Source: Strigamia acuminata
Lineage: Eukaryota > Arthropoda > Chilopoda > Geophilomorpha > Linotaeniidae
Direction of reading: 5' to 3'
NCBI GenBank assembly: GCA_949358305.1
Contig: OX442314.1
Coordinates: 51,800,662-51,864,661 of the forward strand
DNA length: 64,000 nucleotides
The notes under the pieces were generated by a model, which was given only the letters and a program-made list of their open reading frames with translations, was not told the origin of the DNA and did no database searches. This document shows, in pieces, positions 20,576-30,417 of the stretch. The translations under genes and the position numbers were made by a program. How positions within the stretch are numbered: position 1 is the first letter of the stretch; each line of letters opens with the position of its first letter.

Positions 20576-21393
20576 AAAAAGTCGAGTGCGAGACCACGTG
20601 ACCCGGAGTGTGGTTTTTGGGGGCGAGGGCCGTCCTCCGACCGCGCCGTGACGCGCCCCGAGTCGGATCAAGAGGCGACCCGGTCGGAAACCGAACCTCG
20701 GGGTTCCTCGAGGCGTGGTTTTTTGGGGACGGGGGGAGGGGGGGGGGGGGGGATCGGGTCGCGTGCTCCGACCGCGCCGCAACGCGATGTGGGTCGGTCA
20801 CCAACTTTTGTCAATTTTTGACAAATTTCCACGGAATTTCAGCAACATTTTACGAGACGTTTCTGCCCGACTAGACACGTTTCCGCAGGTTTTAGCAAAA
20901 CAACGTTAAATTCTGTGGAAATTTATCAAATGTTGACAAAATTCTGTGCAAGTTTTGTCAGATACTTACTTACTTACGATATAAACTCGAACGTCGTCCA
21001 TCGACACTCTCAACATTCCACCGGACATTTTCCGGAAGAGTTTGTCCCGATCGGGACCACGCCTCGACGAAGCCCGGGACCCGGTTTCCGACCGGGTCGT
21101 TTTTGGCCCAAGTCACGGCGCGTCGCGGCGCTTTCGGAGCACGCGACCCGATCCCCCCCCTCCCCCCCGTACTCAAAAACCACGTTTTAGCGAAACCCTT
21201 GACCGGTCACAAAACCCACCGAACACCGAAAAGCAACGAACAAAACGCGCTCGGTCGCACGAACTACTCGGCCAAAACAACATCCGCAAATTCCGCATCG
21301 CAGTCGCGATCAACGAAACAACGTATAGGCCGCCGTAATGTTAAAAAGCGGGACCCTTTCGCCCCCGACAAAATCCGCACACATACCCCAAGG
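20576..21393 (+). repeat. GC-rich flank module plus dispersed repeat ending at TTAA
   Basis: 20,576-21,180 recurs at about 33,153-33,757 with near identity (offset 12,577). It includes GACATTTTCCGGAAGAG (about 21,022) and ends in the CCCCAAGGTTAA terminus. Confidence 0.85.
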
Positions 21394-21679
21394 TTAAGCG
21401 AGCTCGGGGTTGCCTCGCACGCACGAGGGGCGCACCGGTAGTTACTTCCGTGGTGTTGCGCCGTGCACACCGTGCGCCGACGGTAGTTTGCGCGCATTGT
21501 CTGTCGCGCGACCCACTCGGTCTATCGGTACGGAGGCATCGTCGTGGTTCGTATTTTGGAGCGGCCGTGTCTGGCCTCGAGAGGGAGAGGAGGGGGAGGA
21601 GGAGGAGGGAGGGGAGACGGTGACAAATATTTATTTTGAAACAAATTACCGGGACTACCGGCGCTCGTTGGCGCCCGTT

Positions 21680-23597
21680 GTCCCGTGCGGGCCGTTAACG
21701 GGCCGCCGACGATCCCGCAACGGCCCCGTAACGGCCCGTACGGGCCGTTAACGGGCCGCACGAGGTTGGCGAGGCCGCCGCACGGGCCGCCGACGGTCCC
21801 GTAACGACCCCGTTAACGGCCCGTGCGAGCCGTTAACGGGCCGCCGACGGTCCCGTCACGATCCCGTAACGGCCCGTACAAGCCGTTAACGGGCCGCCGA
21901 CGGTCCCGTCACGATCCCGTCACGGCTCGTGCGGGCCGTTAACGGGCCGCCGACGGTCCCGTCACGATCCCGTCACGGCCCGTGCGGGCCGTTAACGGGC
22001 TGCCGACGGTCCCGTCACGATCCCGTCACGGCTCGTGCGGGCCGTTAACGGGCCGCCGACGGTCCCGTCACGATCCCGTCACGGCCCGTGCGGGCCGTTA
22101 ACGGGCTGCCGACGGTCCCGTCACGATCCCGTCAACGGCCCGCATGGAGTCGTACGGGCCGTTAACGGGCTGCCGACGGTCCCGTCACGATCCCGTCACG
22201 GCTCGTGCGGGCCGTTAACGGGCCGCCGACAGTCCCGTCACGATCCCGTCACGGCCTGTGCGGGCCGTTAACGGGCCGTTAACGGGCCGTTAACGGCCCG
22301 TTAACGGCGTAAAACCAAAAACAGGATTCGAGATTAATGTCTATGAATGTTGTACGCGTTTTCACGTACGTGTTGTCGGTTGTTGATTTTTTCGATTTAC
22401 GCCGTAACGGCCCGTTAACGGCCCGTTAACGGCCCGTCAACGGCCCGTCAACGGCCCGCAACGGCCCGCACGGGCCGTTAACGGGCCGTCGACGATCCCG
22501 TCACGATCCCGCAACGGCCCGCACGGGCCGTTAACGGGCCGCTGACGGTCCCGTCACGATCCCGTCACGGCCTTCGTTCCCGGACTTCGGCTCGCCGACG
22601 GCCCGTACGACCTCACGCGGGCCGTTAACGGGCCGTTAACGGCCCGTTAACGGCCCGTTAACGGCGTAAAACCAAAAACAGGATTCGAGATTAATGTCTA
22701 TGAATGTTGTACGCGTTTTCATGTACGTGTTGTCGGTTGTTGATTTTTTCGATTCACGCCGTAACGGCCCGTTAACGGCCCGTTAACGGCCCGTCAACGG
22801 CCCGTCAACGGCCCGCAACGGCCCGCACGGGCCGTTAACGGGCCGTCGACGATCCCGTCACGATCCCGCAACGGCCCGCACGGGCCGTTAACGGGCCGCT
22901 GACGGTCCCGTCACGATCCCGCAACGGCCCGCACGGGCCGTTAACGGGCCGTCGACGATCCCGTCACGATCCCGCAACGGCCCGTACGGGCCGTTAACGG
23001 GCTGCCGACGGTCCCGTCACGATCCCGTCACGGCTCGTGCGGGCCGTTAACGGGCCGCCGACAGTCCCGTCACGATCCCGTCACGGCCTGTGCGGGCCGT
23101 TAACGGGCCGTTAACGGGCCGTTAACGGCCCGTTAACGGCGTAAAACCAAAAACAGGATTCGAGATTAATGTCTATGAATGTTGTACGCGTTTTCACGTA
23201 CGTGTTGTCGGTTGTTGATTTTTTCGATTTACGCCGTAACGGCCCGTTAACGGCCCGTTAACGGCCCGTCAACGGCCCGTCAACGGCCCGCAACGGCCCG
23301 CACGGGCCGTTAACGGGCCGTCGACGATCCCGTCACGATCCCGCAACGGCCCGCACGGGCCGTTAACGGGCCGCTGATGGTCCCGTCACGATCCCGTCAC
23401 GGCCTTCGTTCCCGGACTTCGGCTCGCCGACGGCCCGTACGACCTCACGCGGGCCGTTAACGGGCCGTTAACGGCCCGTTAACGGCCCGTTAACGGCGTA
23501 AAACCAAAAACAGGATTCGAGATTAATGTCTATGAATGTTGTACGCGTTTTCATGTACGTGTTGTCGGTTGTTGATTTTTTCGATTCACGCCGTAAC
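21680..23597. repeat. GC-rich satellite, block 4 (left part of the 832-bp array)
   Basis: 53-bp-type units plus AT-rich core modules at about 22,299, 22,664, 23,140 and 23,497. The last is cut by the copia insertion at its end (GTAAC). Confidence 0.95.
23593..23597. repeat. Target-site duplication GTAAC, left
   Basis: GTAAC precedes the left LTR and is repeated at 30,418-30,422 after the right LTR. Confidence 0.95.
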
Positions 23598-24170
23598 TGT
23601 GGTGGTATGCTGCAAAAACAGCACAGACTAGGCAGTGGAAACGCTTAAAAATAAGCCAACACGCACGATATAGCACGCACGAGACGTGCGGCGCGTCGTG
23701 TACGCGAATTCGAGCCGGTTCTGGTCGAATTTGCGTGGTGTCTGCACTTATCTACGTGCAGACACAAGAAACAAATTATTTATAAACAAAATAAACGATT
23801 TATTAACCTAAAACTTACGAAAACAGGATTGAAAAGCACAGGAGCACACTTAGCAGTGTGCGTCGCCATCTTGGAATAAAAGGGAGTGCGCTCTGGTGAC
23901 AGAAGCGAGCGACTCACAGGTATAAACAGATAGGCGATGCATGATGCCCAGTGTGTTAAGACACAGTTAATGCAGGCACCATGCATTTCCCTTACAACAT
24001 AAAGTAAATATACGGAAATAAACTGGTAACAACCAGTTAAGTAGGAAATAAACACCAAATCATTTGGGGAAAGGAAATATAACGACCAATGATGTGAAAA
24101 AGTTCAGGTAGCGTCATTGTGCATCGAAAAAGCGTTAAATAAACGTCCGAAGTGGTTTCAAGGACCAACA
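23598..24170 (-). repeat. 3' LTR of copia element
   Basis: 573 bp, same as 29,845-30,417. On the coding strand it begins TGTTGGTCC and ends CCACCACA. Short frames inside it appear identically in both LTRs and are not genes. Confidence 0.95.
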
Positions 24171-24183
24171 ATTCCCTCCTTCG
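24171..24183 (-). other. Polypurine tract
   Basis: On the coding strand, GAAGGAGGGAAT lies directly against the 3' LTR: the expected plus-strand primer site. Confidence 0.85.
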
Positions 24184-24216
24184 ATGTGCAATGTCGATAT
24201 TAACAGTTCGATGAAA

Positions 24217-27200
24217 TTATTTCGAGATGAAGATCCGGGACAACAAATTTCGGAGGCGTTCGGAACTAAGCCATTTCGTGAAAATATCTGAAACATTTAT
24301 TTCACCCGGAATTTTGCGGAGTTCGAAGCATCCGGCAATATGCCATTCTCGAAGCCAATGGAACTTCACTCGAATATGTTTGGTTTTCGAGTTCTCGATG
24401 TCGTTGTTCGTGAATTGGATCGAGGCGAGGGCATCGGAGAAAATAATCGGTTTCGATAATCGGTTTAACGGTGGAAAGACTCGATAGATACTGTCCAACC
24501 AGTATAACTCTTTAACGATTTCGACTAGTGCTACAAACTCGGCTTCCATGGTGGAACAGGCGACGCTGGTCTGCTTTTTGCAGCTCCAGCCAATTGGCAC
24601 ACAACCGATATAAATGATGTATCCTCCGAAGCTTCTCGATGTCGCAATGTCACTCGCCCACGACGCATCTGTGTATCCCCACAGCTGACTGGAATTACAC
24701 CCCGAGAGTTCGATCGAGAAATCGCTCGTGTTCGCCACGTATTTGAGAACTTGGAGCAAACACTTGATGTGGCGGTGGTCGTAGCAGTTATTATACTGCG
24801 ATAAAGCGATGACCGAGTATAATATGTCGGGACGAGTGCGAGAAGCGAGGAATAATAACGATCCGATGAGCGATCGGTACGGAAAGTCCGGGAGATTATC
24901 CAACGAGCCTTTGACGAGCGTGGTCCCCGGTGTGACAGGCACTTTAATGAGTGCATCTGACGAAACGTTGAACTTTTTAAGAAGTTTGTCGATGTAGGAG
25001 CGTTGGGACATGAAAACTTTCCCATCGCGACGCACGAATTCTACCCCGAGTAATTTGGTTATTGGTCCGAGGTTGACGATGTCGAATTTGCTGGAAATCA
25101 GCGCCAAAATACGGTCTCGGATACTCTCCGACGCGTAAAACACGACGATATCGTCCACGTAGACTAACATAACAGCCGAATGTCCAAATGCGTAAACGCA
25201 ATTACAAGCGGGAAATTTCTGGAATCCGAGGTCGGTTAACGTCTCGTTGAGCTTCTGGTACCACATGCGCCCCGACTGGTGAAGACCGTAAAGTGACTTG
25301 GTTAACAACCAGACGTTGTCGGGTGAGGTGCATGTGGCGCCGGCGGGAATCCGCATGTAAATTTCGTGGTCGAGGTCGCCGTAAAGGTAGGCACACTTGA
25401 CGTCGAGGTGGAGATCCCTCCATCCTAGTAAAACGACTAGGAGGCAGAAAAAGAATCGGATGAGCACGAAGTTAACCACCGGACTAAAAACTTCATCGAA
25501 ATCAACGCCCATTGTTTGGCGGAAACCTTGTGCGACAAGTCGAGCACGGTAGCGGTGAATTTTCCCGGTGGCATCCGATTTCAACCGAAAAATCCATTTA
25601 CACCCGAGGATTGTCTTGTCCGGGGGTCGTGGAACTTCCTTATAAACTTCGCGTTCCTTGAAAGTCGTGAGCTCCTCATCGATTGCCTCGGTCCACTTCG
25701 GTGCCTCGGGTAGCTTAACAGCTTCGGCGTACGTGGACGGCTCTCGAAAACACATAAGGACGCGATGAACAGGTTGCTCGTCCTGCAATTGATGTTCGAG
25801 GTTGCCGAAAAAGAAAATGTCCTCTTCATACGGAAGTTGGTGAGCAACGCAATATCTTTCGATGTCCCCTCTCGACCTTAAGCGGACACCGTGCTCCGGA
25901 TAGTAATAAACGTCGACCTTGATTTTACCAGGCGCTTGTTCTTTCCGGAGATGCTCTTCCCTCCTCCATCCGCTGAAGGGCGTATCTCCACCAATAAAAC
26001 GATAGGGGCAGTGAAGAGCGCGTAACGGAGCGAGGGGCGGTGCAGGCGTTGCAGCGGCCGCTGGTAAGGCGGCTGCCTTATCGAGGAGATCATCGAGGAG
26101 ATTATCAAGTGGATCATCTTCGGGGTCGTGCTCGAAATCACGTTCGGGATAGCGTTCGAAAAATTGTTCGATATCGTGATCAACGTCGAGTTCACTATCG
26201 CTGGCCTCAGGGGTGTGAGGTTGACGAGCCAAAGCATCGGGACGTAATCTCCTCCGAGGACGGTAAAGCGGAAGTGGTGGGTCAGGCGTGACGTCCAAAT
26301 CGATGTCCTCCGGTACATCGTCCGCAAACAGAATAGGAGGAGGCAATTCATCAGCAATGTCCTCTTCGACCTCCTCGAGGACGGAGCGATATGAAGCGAC
26401 TGATGAAGCGCTTGATGGAGCCCGATGGCGGAATTCATCATCGTCATTAGACGATTCATCGTCGGAATCACGACGTCGACGTGACCAGGGGACAGATGGG
26501 AAAGCGCCATCGTCAAAAGTGACACGAGACGGTGTAGTGACGCGAGAAGGCTCCTCCATGAATGGAGCATTTTCGTAGGGATCCGGAACGTAAAACGGCG
26601 AGCGTTTGAAATTCTGACGTTCATCGATTTGAACGTGAACGGATTCCGTGACGGTGTTCGTAGCCGGATTCCAAACCCGATAACCGCGAGTGTTGGAGGC
26701 GTAACCTACGAGGAATCCTTCCCACGCCCGTGGATCCATTTTGTTGCGCCCGGGTGCGGTGAAATGCACCCAGCATTTAGAACCAATTTTTCGGAAATGT
26801 TTGACGGAGAGGGCACGCTGGCGCCATAAAACATATGGAACTTCGTCGTTAAGTTTCGAATGCGGGCTGCGATTTTTAACGTACGAAAATGTCACAGCGA
26901 GTTCAGCCCAAAGTGTGTGCGGAAAACCGGTTTCGGAGGTAACGGAGCGAAGATAGTCGCCCATCGTCCGGTTTAGGCGTTCGGCGACCCCGTTCATTTG
27001 CGGGCTTCCGGGATTGGTCCGTTGTGCGACAATGCCCTTGTCAGCGAGGTAACGGTCAAAAGTCTTAGAAATAAATTCCCCGCCGCGATCCGTGCGAATT
27101 GATTTGACGCGGGAATCCGTAATGCGTTCAACGCGAGAAACAAAGTCTTTGAAAGTCGCAAAAACGTCGGATTTGCGTGCAATCGGAAAAATCCACGAAT

Positions 27201-29157
27201 ATCGGGTCGCGTCGTCAACAATGGAGAAGGCATAATCAGCACCGCCAATCGAAGTCAGTCTTGACGGGCCCCAGACGTCCATGTGCAGCAACTCCAACGG
27301 TTTGGTCGTCGAAGGTGTGGGAATCGGTTTATGCGAGGCGCGCGTGGACTTGGCAATGCGACATGAGTTGCAGGAAAGTTCTTGTCGAACCGCAGCCGGA
27401 TCGAGTCCATAAACTTGGGAATTGTTCGCCAAAGTCCGCATGGCTTTGGTGTGGAGATGGCCCAACCTGGCATGCCATAATCCCGTGGCATCCGCAACGT
27501 TCGCAGTCGGCGTTATAACCTTTTTAGGAGGTGGGACTGCCGTAGTCGTGGCAACGGGAGACGGAGGAGATGATAGGACGTTGGAATACATCCGGATCTG
27601 TTGTGGTTTAGATCCGGCAACAGGATTGGGGATGATCGGGGAAGGAGAAGGCACGAGTAGGGTGTTGGGAGAGATAGGTAAGCGGAAGTCGGTCATTTCA
27701 ACGTTTGATATTTTCTTCGACTTCTTTGAGGGCATCGCGGGAAAATCTTCCTCCTTCGTGATGAGAGTCATCGGCGCAGTAGTCGGAGGTGACATTGGGA
27801 TGGGCGGTGTACTCGAAACAACAGTCGGCGACGCAAATGGCGAAATTAGTCCATCTACGAAGTAAAGTCCTGACTTTTGCTTCGCCCGAAGAACACTTTG
27901 TTTGATATCCGTCCCATATGTATGCAACTCCGAATTGTAAATGTGTATGTGATGCCCACATTTATCGACTCGCGAAACCGAAATTAAATTAGCGCCGAAA
28001 TCAGGTGCGTACAAAACATCGCGGAGAAGTACGGTGCATTCACAGCCATCGATGAGTGACTTGACTGGAACATTCCCTTTTCCGGTAACTTTGGAGCTTC
28101 CTTGTCCCAATTCGATATTAAAAGGGACGACCTCAACAAAGTCCAAGAACCACGATTTAACGTGTGAAACGTGGTCGGTGGCGCCGCAGTCAACAATCCA
28201 TTCGTGAGATTGGACGAAATGAACGGTAGGAACCTGGATCGCAGGTGGTGCGGACAGGAGATATGCTGCGTCTCGGCGCGGGCGTGAAGACTCGCGAAAC
28301 TGTCCCTGCTGCTGTTGATTCGGGTTCACATTCGGATTCGAGCCTTTATTGCGGCGTCGACTCTTGCTGCGAGATCGTGTCTGAAACGTAGCTACCGGCT
28401 GTTGCCCAGTTGTTTGCTTGCGAGGATGCTGGCACTTATTGGCGTAGTGTCCAAGCTCGTTGCAATTGAAGCAACGCACCTGCGCAAGCGGGCGCGGAGG
28501 TCGCGACTGGTTACGTCCTTGTCGCCCAGTAGCATAAGCGGAGGAATTACCGGAGTTTCGGTTCGAATGCGACTTTAATCGTAGATATTCCGACAACAAC
28601 TGATCGGAGACTTTAGCCGGGGTAAACTCTGCCAGCGGCCAATGATAAATGGCAAAAGTTGCTTGGTCGTATTCGTCCGGAAGAAAGTCTAAATACTGGT
28701 ACGCGTGATGTCGAGGGAGGATGTCTTCACCGACGTCTTTAAGTTGGCGGACCATAAGGTCAACGCGGCTGAGGAAATCGGCCATTTCTTCGCCGGGCTC
28801 CAACTTGAGCTGCAGGAACTCACGGCGCATCGCCGCTTGGCGGGCGAGAGAGCTGGGGGCGTAAATTTTCGCTAAAATGTCCCACGCCTGTTTCGGAGTG
28901 GTGCAACCGTCGAGGGCCGACTGTTTGGCCTGCGAGACGTGGCAATAAATGGTCCCCAGCGCTCGGGCTTTCCGACGTTGCCATTTTCGCCAAACGTCTT
29001 CATCGACGTTGGCTTTCACTAGTTCCTCCGTTTCGGTGACGTGGTGCCATACGCCGTCGGACATCAATAGCATTTTAATTGCACGGTGCCAGTGTTCGTA
29101 ATTGCCGGTCACGAGAATCGGCACATGGCCTGACGACTGGTCGGTGGCCTTTTTCAT
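24217..29157 (-). CDS. gag-pol: Copia Gag-Pol polyprotein, 1,646 aa
   Basis: A single uninterrupted frame. I use the ATG at 29,157 (MKKATDQ); an in-frame ATG 18 codons upstream adds a hydrophobic stretch not typical of copia Gag. In order: Gag; zinc knuckle C229-C232-H237-C242 (CFNCNELGHYANKC); aspartic protease with active-site D323 in DCGATDH (Cys replaces the usual Ser); integrase zinc domain H562/H567/C596/C599; integrase core D627, D690, E726 (exact D-x35-E); an acidic linker of about 200 residues; copia reverse transcriptase with D1252 (LDVKCAYLYGD) and YVDD 1333-1336; RNase H with D1497, E1538 and D1575. The integrase-before-RT order is diagnostic of copia. All catalytic residues are present, so it may be active. 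No frameshift separates gag and pol. Confidence 0.97.
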   Translation of the reverse strand: MKKATDQSSGHVPILVTGNYEHWHRAIKMLLMSDGVWHHVTETEELVKANVDEDVWRKWQRRKARALGTIYCHVSQAKQSALDGCTTPKQAWDILAKIYAPSSLARQAAMRREFLQLKLEPGEEMADFLSRVDLMVRQLKDVGEDILPRHHAYQYLDFLPDEYDQATFAIYHWPLAEFTPAKVSDQLLSEYLRLKSHSNRNSGNSSAYATGRQGRNQSRPPRPLAQVRCFNCNELGHYANKCQHPRKQTTGQQPVATFQTRSRSKSRRRNKGSNPNVNPNQQQQGQFRESSRPRRDAAYLLSAPPAIQVPTVHFVQSHEWIVDCGATDHVSHVKSWFLDFVEVVPFNIELGQGSSKVTGKGNVPVKSLIDGCECTVLLRDVLYAPDFGANLISVSRVDKCGHHIHIYNSELHTYGTDIKQSVLRAKQKSGLYFVDGLISPFASPTVVSSTPPIPMSPPTTAPMTLITKEEDFPAMPSKKSKKISNVEMTDFRLPISPNTLLVPSPSPIIPNPVAGSKPQQIRMYSNVLSSPPSPVATTTAVPPPKKVITPTANVADATGLWHARLGHLHTKAMRTLANNSQVYGLDPAAVRQELSCNSCRIAKSTRASHKPIPTPSTTKPLELLHMDVWGPSRLTSIGGADYAFSIVDDATRYSWIFPIARKSDVFATFKDFVSRVERITDSRVKSIRTDRGGEFISKTFDRYLADKGIVAQRTNPGSPQMNGVAERLNRTMGDYLRSVTSETGFPHTLWAELAVTFSYVKNRSPHSKLNDEVPYVLWRQRALSVKHFRKIGSKCWVHFTAPGRNKMDPRAWEGFLVGYASNTRGYRVWNPATNTVTESVHVQIDERQNFKRSPFYVPDPYENAPFMEEPSRVTTPSRVTFDDGAFPSVPWSRRRRDSDDESSNDDDEFRHRAPSSASSVASYRSVLEEVEEDIADELPPPILFADDVPEDIDLDVTPDPPLPLYRPRRRLRPDALARQPHTPEASDSELDVDHDIEQFFERYPERDFEHDPEDDPLDNLLDDLLDKAAALPAAAATPAPPLAPLRALHCPYRFIGGDTPFSGWRREEHLRKEQAPGKIKVDVYYYPEHGVRLRSRGDIERYCVAHQLPYEEDIFFFGNLEHQLQDEQPVHRVLMCFREPSTYAEAVKLPEAPKWTEAIDEELTTFKEREVYKEVPRPPDKTILGCKWIFRLKSDATGKIHRYRARLVAQGFRQTMGVDFDEVFSPVVNFVLIRFFFCLLVVLLGWRDLHLDVKCAYLYGDLDHEIYMRIPAGATCTSPDNVWLLTKSLYGLHQSGRMWYQKLNETLTDLGFQKFPACNCVYAFGHSAVMLVYVDDIVVFYASESIRDRILALISSKFDIVNLGPITKLLGVEFVRRDGKVFMSQRSYIDKLLKKFNVSSDALIKVPVTPGTTLVKGSLDNLPDFPYRSLIGSLLFLASRTRPDILYSVIALSQYNNCYDHRHIKCLLQVLKYVANTSDFSIELSGCNSSQLWGYTDASWASDIATSRSFGGYIIYIGCVPIGWSCKKQTSVACSTMEAEFVALVEIVKELYWLDSIYRVFPPLNRLSKPIIFSDALASIQFTNNDIENSKTKHIRVKFHWLREWHIAGCFELRKIPGEINVSDIFTKWLSSERLRNLLSRIFISK

Positions 29158-29830
29158 GATTGTACGGAGGAAAAATGCGTAGAACTGGAAATTGAAGCAC
29201 AATCGACGCACAATTCACGCACAAACGAAGCACAAATTACGATGCGAAGCACTTTCCGTAGCACTGTCAAAGCGGAAACCAAGAATGGGCAATTCCTTCT
29301 GAAGGAATTAAATAGCTTTCGGTTGCCAGTCTGAGAGGGTCCGTTCGACTTCCTGGAGCCGCGGGAAACCTCACTTGTACCACGACAAGCACAACCGAAA
29401 AATACAACGGCGCTTGCCCGGATTCGGACGAAGGGCGCCGAGGATTCTAATTGTCCCACACCAAAATTCCCACTTAAAATTAACAAAGGTAATTCGACTC
29501 TGAAAGGCAAAATAAGGCGAAATTGACGAATCAGTCGCGGTGCACGTCGCAACACGCGATCCTCGTGTGAAAAACACGGATATGTGCGATTTTAAACGAA
29601 AAATCGCGAAAAACGAACGAAAATCGTCGATACTGTCGCACTCCGGGGTGCTAAACAGCGGGTTACACCCGTTTCTCGATGATAACGTCGTGTAGACGTC
29701 GTCGCATGTCGAAAATCGGTGTAAATCGGCGAAAAATCTGAAAATATAGAAAATTTCCGCAAAATTCGCGAAAAAATCGCGAAAATTGTGGAAAATTAAG
29801 GAAAAAACGAGGCCCTGGTGTCTTTCCAGG

Positions 29831-29842
29831 CCTCTGCTACCA
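29831..29842 (-). other. Primer-binding site for initiator tRNA-Met
   Basis: On the coding strand TGGTAGCAGAGG starts 2 nt after the 5' LTR. It complements the 3' end of animal initiator tRNA-Met (…CCTCTGCTACCA). Confidence 0.85.
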
Positions 29843-29844
29843 AT

Positions 29845-30417
29845 TGTGGTGGTATGCTGCAAAAACAGCACAGACTAGGCAGTGGAAACGCTTAAAAATA
29901 AGCCAACACGCACGATATAGCACGCACGAGACGTGCGGCGCGTCGTGTACGCGAATTCGAGCCGGTTCTGGTCGAATTTGCGTGGTGTCTGCACTTATCT
30001 ACGTGCAGACACAAGAAACAAATTATTTATAAACAAAATAAACGATTTATTAACCTAAAACTTACGAAAACAGGATTGAAAAGCACAGGAGCACACTTAG
30101 CAGTGTGCGTCGCCATCTTGGAATAAAAGGGAGTGCGCTCTGGTGACAGAAGCGAGCGACTCACAGGTATAAACAGATAGGCGATGCATGATGCCCAGTG
30201 TGTTAAGACACAGTTAATGCAGGCACCATGCATTTCCCTTACAACATAAAGTAAATATACGGAAATAAACTGGTAACAACCAGTTAAGTAGGAAATAAAC
30301 ACCAAATCATTTGGGGAAAGGAAATATAACGACCAATGATGTGAAAAAGTTCAGGTAGCGTCATTGTGCATCGAAAAAGCGTTAAATAAACGTCCGAAGT
30401 GGTTTCAAGGACCAACA
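29845..30417 (-). repeat. 5' LTR of copia element
   Basis: 573 bp, same sequence as the left LTR. It should carry the promoter; an AT-rich TATATTT-like motif lies near the start on the coding strand, but no start site can be fixed. Confidence 0.95.

Larger units (their letters stand above)
23598..30417 (-). mobile_element. Intact Ty1/copia LTR retrotransposon, 6,820 bp
   Basis: Two 573-bp LTRs (23,598-24,170 and 29,845-30,417) show no difference that I can see, run TG...CA, and are flanked by 5-bp duplications. Coding is on the minus strand, so the right LTR is the 5' LTR. Primer-binding site, single gag-pol frame and polypurine tract are in the expected order. Removing the element plus one duplication restores the satellite register exactly (core-module spacing 475 bp). 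Identical LTRs and an open frame indicate a very recent insertion. Confidence 0.97.

Noticed and set aside
20357-20874. Arg/Pro-rich frames in satellite flank modules (also 15.4, 33.2 and 34.8 kb)
   Set aside because: They occur identically wherever the module is duplicated, on either strand, and follow from GC-rich stop-poor DNA.
23780-24058. 92-residue frame in the LTRs (also 30,027-30,305)
   Set aside because: Lies wholly in both LTRs, with no retroelement protein similarity.
29158-29211. 18-residue N-terminal extension of copia Gag-Pol
   Set aside because: Hydrophobic and atypical; the downstream MKKATDQ start is more like copia Gag.
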